64,000 bases of DNA, taken from Sphingomonas hankyongi (GTDB lineage Bacteria; Pseudomonadota; Alphaproteobacteria; Sphingomonadales; Sphingomonadaceae). The notes beneath the pieces were generated by a model. It did no database searches, had not been told where the DNA came from, and saw only the letters and a program-made list of their open reading frames with translations. The translations under genes were made by a program, and so were the position numbers. Positions 54,498-61,495 of the stretch are shown piece by piece. Each line of letters opens with the position of its first letter. Within the stretch, counting starts at the first letter, position 1. Location: assembly GCF_023516575.1 (NCBI RefSeq), contig NZ_JAMGBE010000002.1:708320-772319 (forward strand), written 5' to 3'.

Positions 54498-55418
54498 ATG
54501 GCAAACCGATTCAAATGTCTTGCGTGGCTCGCCGGTGCGGCGGCGTTTGCGTCGGTCTCTTCGCCGGCGACGGCTGAACAATTGTCCCCGTCGGCTTTTC
54601 GTCCTGTGAGCTGGGCAAAGAACGAGGCGATCCTCGGTGGCGCCCCCAGCGCACTTCAAGCCATTCTCTCGCAGCAGCAAGGCTTCCCTGCCGAACCCCA
54701 GGCGACTCTTCATCCTGCCGGCTATTCGCTGCCGGCCGTCCTGCGGTCGCCGCCAGTCAGCGAAGGCGTTTCGAGCGGCAAACCCGACGTCTTCGGATCT
54801 GTCGCCCTGCGCGTGGGCAGGACGCCGTTAAACGCACGCTGGCTAAAAGTCGAAAACTCCAGGGTGCATGGTGCTGGCGCAGCCTTTGCGAACTCGCTCG
54901 GTGCGCGCGACGACGTAGCCAAGCTCGAAGCGGTAAACCGTTACGTCAACCGTCGCGTGCAATTCGTCGACGATGAGCGCCGCTTTGGGCGCGCGGACGT
55001 TTGGGCCTCAGCCGATCAGACGTTGAGCGCGGGCAAAGGCGATTGCGAGGACTATGCGATTGCTAAGCTGCAGCTGCTCCGGCGCGCGGGCTTTTCGGAC
55101 AAGGATCTATACCTTGTGATAGTCAAGGATCTCGTTAGCCGTGCCGATCACGCAGTCCTGGTCGTGCGCGCGGCCGGGCGGATGTACGTCCTGGATAACG
55201 GTACGGAAGCACTTCTCGATAGTGAGGCCATTCGTGATTATCGGCCGATCCTGACTTTTGCAGCAAATGGCACCTGGACCCACGGCTATCGGATCCGTTC
55301 CGCGCCGGTCCAAATCGCTTCAGCTGAAAAGGTCCTTGGCGGAACACCCGACGCCAGCGAACCTCAACGTTCGTGGAGCGCCTCGCTCCTCGCCTTCAAC
55401 ACCGGCTTGAGCAAATAA
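54498..55418 (+). CDS. LapG-type periplasmic transglutaminase-like cysteine protease
   Basis: A 306-residue exported protein (signal ending SPATAEQ). The BTLCP domain has GKGDCEDYAIAKL (C183), ADHAVLVVR (H218) and YVLDN (D233), the complete triad. LapG cleaves the N-terminal anchor of LapA-type adhesins and is restrained by LapD. No LapD is in the window, but the adhesin and its exporter are adjacent on the other strand. The last 55 bases overlap the 3' end of the HlyD gene. Start at 54498 fits the signal peptide. Confidence 0.88.
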   Translation: MANRFKCLAWLAGAAAFASVSSPATAEQLSPSAFRPVSWAKNEAILGGAPSALQAILSQQQGFPAEPQATLHPAGYSLPAVLRSPPVSEGVSSGKPDVFGSVALRVGRTPLNARWLKVENSRVHGAGAAFANSLGARDDVAKLEAVNRYVNRRVQFVDDERRFGRADVWASADQTLSAGKGDCEDYAIAKLQLLRRAGFSDKDLYLVIVKDLVSRADHAVLVVRAAGRMYVLDNGTEALLDSEAIRDYRPILTFAANGTWTHGYRIRSAPVQIASAEKVLGGTPDASEPQRSWSASLLAFNTGLSK

Positions 55419-56647
55419 GTCAGAACGCTCTTACGCCCGGTGATGATCTGGGTGTCGGTCATCATGCCGGGAGTGATCGGAAGCGCGTGGCCTGACGCAG
55501 TAAGATAACTCTTCTGCGTTTCGACAATGACCGTGAAGTAGGCTTCCTTCTGTTGCTCATCGTAAATTGAGTCCGCTGAGACCTGCACGACTTTGCCATC
55601 CAGACCTCCGTAAATCGAGAAATCATAGGCAGTGACCTTCACGAGCGCACGGTCGCCAACCTTGATGAAGGCGATATCACTCGGCCGCACCCGGCTTTCG
55701 ACGAACAGTTTGTCGCCAGCGGGCACGACTTCCATGATTTTTTGGCCGGGCTGCACGAAGGACCCGATGGTCGTGACCTGCACGTCATTGACGATGCCAT
55801 CCACCGGCGAGCGGATTTCCGTACGGTCCTGCTTTCCGCGGGCGCCGCGCAACGACTGCTCATTCACTGCGATCTTCGCGTTGACCTGGCTGCGCTCGTC
55901 AAGCGCCTGTTGGCGGAATTCGAAGTTCGCCTGGCTCGCCTGCGAAAGGGCCTCGCGAACCGCCGCGCCGGCGCGGCCTTGCTGCTCACGTGCGGCGGCG
56001 ATCCGGCCCTGCAGGTCGACCACTTCGCGCCGCTTGTCCATGAGGTCCGTCTGCGGGACGATGTTCTTGGCCGCGAGCGGCTCGAGCATCTCGACCTGGC
56101 GCTGCGCTAGTGCGAGACTGCCTTGAAGGCTATTGATCGTCGCCGCTGCTTCCGCGGCCTCGCGACGGCGCTGGTCGGCACTGGCCTGCAGGGCTCCGAT
56201 CTTGCTCCGAAGAGCAGACTCGCGCGCCGCCTTGAGTGCCTGCTCGCCGGCGCAGTCTGCGCCCTGGCAGGCAACCGAACCGCCCATCCCTTCCTGCGTC
56301 AGGCGCGCGGAACGGGCCTGCAGGGACTCGGTCTCGGCTTCTATCTGGCCGAGCTGGGACTGGTTTTCAGGGCTGTCGAGGCGGGCCAGCAACTGACCTT
56401 TGCGGACCCGCTGGCCCGAGCGCACATAAATCTCCGAGACGGTAGCGGGATCGGCAGCGGTAATGATCTGCAGCTTGCTGGAAGGTATGACCTTCCCCTG
56501 GCCGCGCGTCACTTCGTCGACATGTGCGAGGCTCGCCCAGATCAGGAACAACACGAAGCCAATCGCCGATGCGACGATGATCAAACGGGCGCCGGTAAGC
56601 GGTTCGCGATGCTTCGCGATGGGTCCGAGGAAAGGCAGGGTAGCCAT
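55364..56647 (-). CDS. HlyD-family type I secretion periplasmic adaptor
   Basis: A 427-residue membrane-fusion protein. One N-terminal membrane segment (IIVASAIGFVLFLIWASLAHV), a lipoyl half-motif (VSEIYVRSGQRVRKGQLLARLDS), a long coiled-coil hairpin (about 90-270), and the second lipoyl/beta-barrel part with RSPVDGIVNDVQVTTIGSFVQPGQ. The C-terminal PITPGMMTDTQIITGRKSVLTYLLKP is the HlyD/PrsE/LapC signature. Last gene of the secretion operon; its 3' end overlaps the LapG-type gene. Confidence 0.95.
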   Translation of the reverse strand: MATLPFLGPIAKHREPLTGARLIIVASAIGFVLFLIWASLAHVDEVTRGQGKVIPSSKLQIITAADPATVSEIYVRSGQRVRKGQLLARLDSPENQSQLGQIEAETESLQARSARLTQEGMGGSVACQGADCAGEQALKAARESALRSKIGALQASADQRRREAAEAAATINSLQGSLALAQRQVEMLEPLAAKNIVPQTDLMDKRREVVDLQGRIAAAREQQGRAGAAVREALSQASQANFEFRQQALDERSQVNAKIAVNEQSLRGARGKQDRTEIRSPVDGIVNDVQVTTIGSFVQPGQKIMEVVPAGDKLFVESRVRPSDIAFIKVGDRALVKVTAYDFSIYGGLDGKVVQVSADSIYDEQQKEAYFTVIVETQKSYLTASGHALPITPGMMTDTQIITGRKSVLTYLLKPVLKARSEALHER

Positions 56648-56666
56648 GTAACTTGCGCTCCCGAGA

Positions 56667-57698
56667 TTAGCGGCTGGCGACCGCAGGTCCAGCACTGGCA
56701 GCGACGGACGCCACTTCGGCCTCCTTTGGAGCGCTTCCCTGCTGCGTCGCGATCATCTTCGATGCCGAGCTGTCGCTTTCGTCCGGACCCGGAATGTGCA
56801 GCGTCCAGCCCTTTGACGTGTCGAGCAGCCCGCCAACGTCGTTGGGCGCCCGCTTCAGTAGGGTGCCGTCCGTGACCGGCCCGCTCGCGATGACTTGGCC
56901 TCCAACCATTGTCTGAATCGGCATCGGAGGCCGCATCGACATTGGATCGCGCGGCTCGCCGATATAGCGGCCGGTGAAGGCCGCAGGCTGACCCCAGGCC
57001 CCAGGCCAGCGATAGAAGATGTGCTGTCCGACCTGCGCGACCTTGGCGAGCAACGGCGCCCAACGCGGCGCAACATAGTCCGCATGATAGTGCGTAGCCG
57101 CGCCGACTTCTGTTTCGACATAACCGGCTAAGGCTGCGCGCGCGACCGCCTCGGCCTGCAGCCAGGCCGCACGGGCTGGCGCCCGGTAAAGCGCCCCGTC
57201 ACAAACGAAGGTGAATTGGCAGACTCGCCCGTTGCTCTGATAGACGACGCCGCAGATGGACTTCGGGAAAGCCGGGTGACGCAGGCGGTTCAGGACCACT
57301 TGCGCAACGGCGCGACGCCCTTCGAGTGGCTCGAAGCCCGCCTCATAATAAACGGCCTGCGTGAGGCACAGAAGCGCGCGGCGATGATCGATATCGCTGC
57401 CGCTCGCGGCAAAAGGCCGCGCCGCCTGAACCGGGCCTCCGGCGAAAGGCAACGCCGCATTGATGACCTTTGCCTGCTCGCCCACGGCCCGCATTTCGGT
57501 AGACGCTTCGCCGCTGGTTGCCTGGATCAGCGCCGCGGCCTTCGCCGGCGGAACGATGACAGTCGCCGCGTTGGCAGGTTCACGCGCAGGCAGGAGTGCA
57601 ATGGCCAGCGCGGCCGCAGCGGCGAGCACTAGCGCGATGAGTGCCAGGATCTCGGCACGGAAACCGCTCAGGTTCAGGTGGGGGCGAAGCGAGATCAC
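56667..57698 (-). CDS. SleB-type cell wall hydrolase in the secretion operon
   Basis: A 343-residue protein with an N-terminal membrane segment (ILALIALVLAAAAALAIALLP). The SleB hydrolase_2 domain has LCLTQAVYYEAGFEPLEGRRAVAQVVLNRL, SICGVVYQ, CQFTFVCDG and ATHYHADYVAPRWA, including the catalytic Glu in YYEA. It would cut peptidoglycan. Coupled to the ABC gene by a 4-base overlap and followed by hlyD after 19 bases. Its place between exporter genes is unusual and suggests it opens the wall for the secretion duct. Confidence 0.92.
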   Translation of the reverse strand: MISLRPHLNLSGFRAEILALIALVLAAAAALAIALLPAREPANAATVIVPPAKAAALIQATSGEASTEMRAVGEQAKVINAALPFAGGPVQAARPFAASGSDIDHRRALLCLTQAVYYEAGFEPLEGRRAVAQVVLNRLRHPAFPKSICGVVYQSNGRVCQFTFVCDGALYRAPARAAWLQAEAVARAALAGYVETEVGAATHYHADYVAPRWAPLLAKVAQVGQHIFYRWPGAWGQPAAFTGRYIGEPRDPMSMRPPMPIQTMVGGQVIASGPVTDGTLLKRAPNDVGGLLDTSKGWTLHIPGPDESDSSASKMIATQQGSAPKEAEVASVAASAGPAVASR

Positions 57699-59845
57699 GG
57701 CGTCGCGCCCTGCCTGGTCGACGCTGCGGTGAGGTGCTTCAAGACCTCGTCGCGTGGACCGTCTGCGATGATCTTTCCGCCGTCGATGACGATCAGGCGC
57801 GTCAGGATCGAAAGCATGTTGTGGCGATGGGTTGCCACCACGAGGCTTTGATCCGCGCCGAGCGCTGTCTTCAGATGCTCGATGAAATAATTCTCGGTCT
57901 GCGTGTCCATCGAACCGGTGGGCTCATCAAGGAACAGCAGTTTCGACGGACTGACTAGAGCGCGTGCGAGCACCAGCAGAGAGCGCTGCCCGCCGGACAG
58001 GCGCGACCCGCGCTCTCCCACCGGAAGATCGAAGCCGGCCGCGTCACGCGACAGGAAGATGTCGGCACCCGAGCGAACGACCGCGTCGATCAGCTGCCGG
58101 TCATCGGCCTGAGCCGCGCCGAGCATGAGATTGTCGCGAACCGTGCCGCTGAACACTTCGGCGTCCTGGCTGACGAAGCGGAACGAGTCGCGCAGCTGAT
58201 GCGGGTGGTATTGGCGACTGTCGAGGCCGTCGACCGTCATTACGCCCTGCGTCGGCGCATACAGTCCGCAGAGCACGCGGCCGAGCGTCGATTTACCTGA
58301 CGCAACGCGCCCGATGACACCGATCCGCTCACCCGGATCGATTTTCAGGTTCAACCCCGACAGCGCGTCACGCGACGCGTTGGGATACCTGAAAGAAACA
58401 TCCGCGAGCTGGATATGCCCCGCACGGATCTCGGGCACGATGCTGCGCATCGCGACCTGCCGCTCATCGTCGGCTTCCATCATGCGCTGGAGGGAATCGA
58501 GCGTCGCCATCGCCTGGCGACCGCGGGTGATGAGGAATGCGAGCTGGCCGACCGGCTGCAGCGAGCGGCCCGAGAGCATGATGATCGCGATGATCGCGCC
58601 CATCGTCATTTCGCCCTGCTGGAAACGATAAAATCCACCGATCAGCAGGCCGATGCTGATGAGCTGCTGGGAAACGCTCGCAAGGTTCACCGCAATCGCC
58701 GTCAGCTTGCGCATCCGCTCCTGCGTGGCGGCGGACATTGCCGAATAGCGGCGCCAGCGGCCCAGCATCTGGCCCTCTGCGCGCGACGCCTTGAGCGTCT
58801 CGGCGCCAGCGATCGATTCGACCAAGACGCTGTGTTGAAGGCTCGAATCCGCCTGTGCATCGAGCGCTGCGCGACCCATCGATTTCTGCAGGCTGAAGCC
58901 TGCGAAGAGCATCAGGGCGATGCCGACGATCGGTACGATGACCAGCCATCCGGCAAGGGCCGTGATCAGCGCGAGGAAAAGGACGAGGAACACGACGTCG
59001 ACCGCAAGCACGACCGTCGTGGACGCGAAGAAGTCGCGCACCATTTCATATTCGGAAACGCGGCGCGCGAATGCGCCCGTGCTGCCTTCGCGCTGCGCCA
59101 TCGGAAGGTTCATCACCTTCTCGAACAGCTTCTGGGAAAGCTTGGCGTCCAGCTTCCTTCCGACTTCATCGATGAGCCGCGCTCGCGCGACCCGAAGGAT
59201 GAAATCGAAGGTAAGTGCGAGAACTACTCCGAGCGCCAGGACCCACAATGTGGATACTGCCTTGTTCGGGATGACTCGGTCATAGACGTTCATCGTGAAC
59301 AACGGCATCGCGAATGCGAGCATATTGACGATCAGCGCGGCGAGCAGGACCGGCCAGAACTCGCGCCGAACCTTCCACACTTCCGACCAGAACCAGTGGC
59401 GGCGCTTGGCCTCGTCCCATGGCCGCTCGTTCAGCCGCTCCTGCGTCGGATCGGTTTCGACGACCACGGCGCGGCCCGTGTAAGCTGGCTCGATCTCTTC
59501 GAGCTTGACCCACATCGCCTCAGCCACACCGGGCGCATAGATCAGGCCGTCGCGGTCACGCGTTTCAAGAAGAACGAGCGCGCGATCGTCCTCGAGCTCG
59601 AGGATCGCCGGACATTTGGCTGTCGGCCAACCTTTCAGGCGCCGGACGATCGAATCCGACCGCATGCCAACCTGCTCGAGCGCGGGCTCGATCTGGTGGA
59701 ATGGCAGCCGGCCATCGGCCGAGACCGCAAGACCTGCGCGCAGGAGAACCGGCGACGATGGCCGATCCGCCTGGCGCGCGATGTAGGCGAGGCATTCGAG
59801 GACGGGGTCGATCTCCAGCGACCGCTCCGCGTCAAGCCAGTGCAT
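57695..59845 (-). CDS. Type I secretion ABC exporter, LapB/LssB-type
   Basis: A 716-residue exporter. The N-terminal C39-like domain (about 1-120) lacks a catalytic Cys in its first motif (ERSLEIDPVLECLAYIA). A six-segment membrane domain follows (WPVLLAALIVNMLAFAMPLF onward), then an ATPase with Walker A GRVASGKST, signature LSGGQR and Walker B LLFLDEPTGSMD. This form, with a degenerate C39 domain, exports RTX adhesins and proteases without processing. ATG 59845 used; GTG 59854 is possible. It lies 28 bases after the TolC gene. Confidence 0.95.
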   Translation of the reverse strand: MHWLDAERSLEIDPVLECLAYIARQADRPSSPVLLRAGLAVSADGRLPFHQIEPALEQVGMRSDSIVRRLKGWPTAKCPAILELEDDRALVLLETRDRDGLIYAPGVAEAMWVKLEEIEPAYTGRAVVVETDPTQERLNERPWDEAKRRHWFWSEVWKVRREFWPVLLAALIVNMLAFAMPLFTMNVYDRVIPNKAVSTLWVLALGVVLALTFDFILRVARARLIDEVGRKLDAKLSQKLFEKVMNLPMAQREGSTGAFARRVSEYEMVRDFFASTTVVLAVDVVFLVLFLALITALAGWLVIVPIVGIALMLFAGFSLQKSMGRAALDAQADSSLQHSVLVESIAGAETLKASRAEGQMLGRWRRYSAMSAATQERMRKLTAIAVNLASVSQQLISIGLLIGGFYRFQQGEMTMGAIIAIIMLSGRSLQPVGQLAFLITRGRQAMATLDSLQRMMEADDERQVAMRSIVPEIRAGHIQLADVSFRYPNASRDALSGLNLKIDPGERIGVIGRVASGKSTLGRVLCGLYAPTQGVMTVDGLDSRQYHPHQLRDSFRFVSQDAEVFSGTVRDNLMLGAAQADDRQLIDAVVRSGADIFLSRDAAGFDLPVGERGSRLSGGQRSLLVLARALVSPSKLLFLDEPTGSMDTQTENYFIEHLKTALGADQSLVVATHRHNMLSILTRLIVIDGGKIIADGPRDEVLKHLTAASTRQGATP

Positions 59846-59873
59846 GAAACTCACTACACCCGTCCTCGATTTC

Positions 59874-61418
59874 TCAGCGGCCTTCCGGCGCGCCCGTGCC
59901 GTCAGCAGCGGCGCCTCTCTCGGCACCGCTCGGCGGGGGTGGCGGCGGAGGCGGCGGTGCCGGTGGCATCGCAGCGGGCTCCCCTGCCGGTGCCATGGCC
60001 GGAGTGGCCATCGCAGGCGCAGGCGGCCCCATCAAAGGCAGCGGCATGCTGTTTTCGTCGCGATCCGCCGGCGGGATCGGGTTCACGTGGAACTTCTCCC
60101 GCTGATCTGCGGTCGAGGCGACCGCGATCGGAACGTTGAGGCACTCGATCAGGCGGTTCTCGGCCGCGAGCACGCGATATTGCGCGTAGAGCTTCGAGAG
60201 ACGCGCGGTCTCCGTCTGCGCCTGCACGTTGTAACGCGTGTTCTGGGCGTCGAGCACGTCGAGAAGCGACCGGCGACCGATGTTGAACTGCTCGCGGTAG
60301 GACAGGAGCAGGTCATCGGAAATGCGGCTCTGCTGTTCGAGCTCGCCGATCAAAGCGGACTGGTTGGTCAGGCGGCTCCAGGCCGTGCGAACGTCTTCCT
60401 CGGCAGCGCGGGTGCGCTCGAACAGGCGACCGTGCACTTCATCCGCACGATGGTACTGCTCCCGAACGTTCGCTTCCTTTTCGCCGCCATTGTAGAGGTT
60501 CCAGCGAAGGACCGCGAGTGCCTGCAGGTCCGTAGTCTTGCCTTCGAACCCGTCGATGTCGTGACCGGCACGAGCGCGACCTTCAAGATTGAAACGCGGA
60601 CCAAGCTCGGCCTTCGCTGCGCGAATGTCTTCGCGAGCTGCAGCGAGATCGGCGAGCGTTTCCTGGACCCGCGGGTTGTTCTCACGCGCAGAAGCTTCCG
60701 CATCGGCCAACGATGCCGGCATGCACTGCGACAGATCCGGCGGCATGTTCACCGAATCGACGGGAATGCCCGTCAGCGTGCGGAAGGTGATCGCGGCGGT
60801 ATCAAGGTCCTCGCGGGCCTCGGTGACGCGAGCACGCGCGGACTGAAGCCGCTCTTCTGCCTGCTGCTGGTCAGCGATACTGATCGACCCCTTCGAGACA
60901 CCTTCGCGAAGGTCCCCGGCGAGACGCTCATGGAACGTCACATTGTCCTGGGCGATCGCAACCAGGCGCTGCTGGAGAAGATAGTCGATGTATGTCCGCG
61001 CGACGTTGAGCGCGACATATTCCGAACGCTCTTCGACACGCGCAGCAGCCGCGTCGGTGCGGGCCGCCTGGCGACGGATTTCCGCTTCGCGACCGCCGCT
61101 GTCATAGACGAGCTGGTCGACGATGAGGTCGCCCTCGATCGGCCACAGCGTTTCGTCGGCGATGCCAAGATTACGACGCGACGGGTTTTTCAGGCTGCGA
61201 ACGCCAGCCGATCCTTCGACGTCGACGCGCGGGTAATAGCGGCCCTGTGCCTGCACCCGCTCTTCCTGCGTCGCGAGGCGGTTCGCGACCGCCTGCCGGA
61301 TTTCAGGATTGGTGCTCAGTGCCGATTGGATCGCATCGCGCAGTTCCACCCCGTAAGCTGGTGACGCGCAGATCAGCACCGCCCCGGGAACGATGATCGT
61401 CCAGTGCTTCTTATTCAT
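59874..61418 (-). CDS. TolC-family outer-membrane channel with polyproline tail
   Basis: A 514-residue protein: signal peptide (ending SPAYG), then two OEP repeats with ELRDAIQSALSTNPEIRQAVANRLATQEE, VEGSAGVRSL and LSYREQFNIGRRSLLDVLDAQNTRYN. These are TolC/LapE marks. The C-terminal ~60 residues are Pro/Ala/Met-rich, with a run of about nine prolines followed by a Gly/Ala tail, probably in the periplasm. It forms the outer-membrane duct for the ABC/HlyD pair in the same operon. Confidence 0.94.
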   Translation of the reverse strand: MNKKHWTIIVPGAVLICASPAYGVELRDAIQSALSTNPEIRQAVANRLATQEERVQAQGRYYPRVDVEGSAGVRSLKNPSRRNLGIADETLWPIEGDLIVDQLVYDSGGREAEIRRQAARTDAAAARVEERSEYVALNVARTYIDYLLQQRLVAIAQDNVTFHERLAGDLREGVSKGSISIADQQQAEERLQSARARVTEAREDLDTAAITFRTLTGIPVDSVNMPPDLSQCMPASLADAEASARENNPRVQETLADLAAAREDIRAAKAELGPRFNLEGRARAGHDIDGFEGKTTDLQALAVLRWNLYNGGEKEANVREQYHRADEVHGRLFERTRAAEEDVRTAWSRLTNQSALIGELEQQSRISDDLLLSYREQFNIGRRSLLDVLDAQNTRYNVQAQTETARLSKLYAQYRVLAAENRLIECLNVPIAVASTADQREKFHVNPIPPADRDENSMPLPLMGPPAPAMATPAMAPAGEPAAMPPAPPPPPPPPPSGAERGAAADGTGAPEGR

Positions 61419-61437
61419 GTTACCCCCTTCTGGTCAT

Positions 61438-61475
61438 TGCGGGGCCCCCACCGTCCACGAGTGGGGAACCCCGCC
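61438..61475 (-). promoter_or_regulatory. GC-rich hairpin between adhesin and secretion genes
   Basis: GCGGGG-CCCCCAC pairs with GTGGGG-AA-CCCCGC around a short loop, in the 77-base gap between the adhesin stop and the TolC start. No T-run follows on the minus strand, so it is not a simple terminator. It may tune read-through or protect the processed adhesin mRNA. Confidence 0.45.
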
Positions 61476-61495
61476 GTTCATTGCCCCGGAGCCGC

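Noticed and set aside
58415..60139. 574-codon plus-strand frame opposite the ABC exporter and TolC genes
   Set aside because: Composition is dominated by Arg, His, Asp and Glu with no recognisable motif; it mirrors the codon bias of the real minus-strand genes.
59844..61364. 506-codon plus-strand frame opposite TolC
   Set aside because: Same reasoning: an Arg-rich shadow of a well-supported TolC gene.
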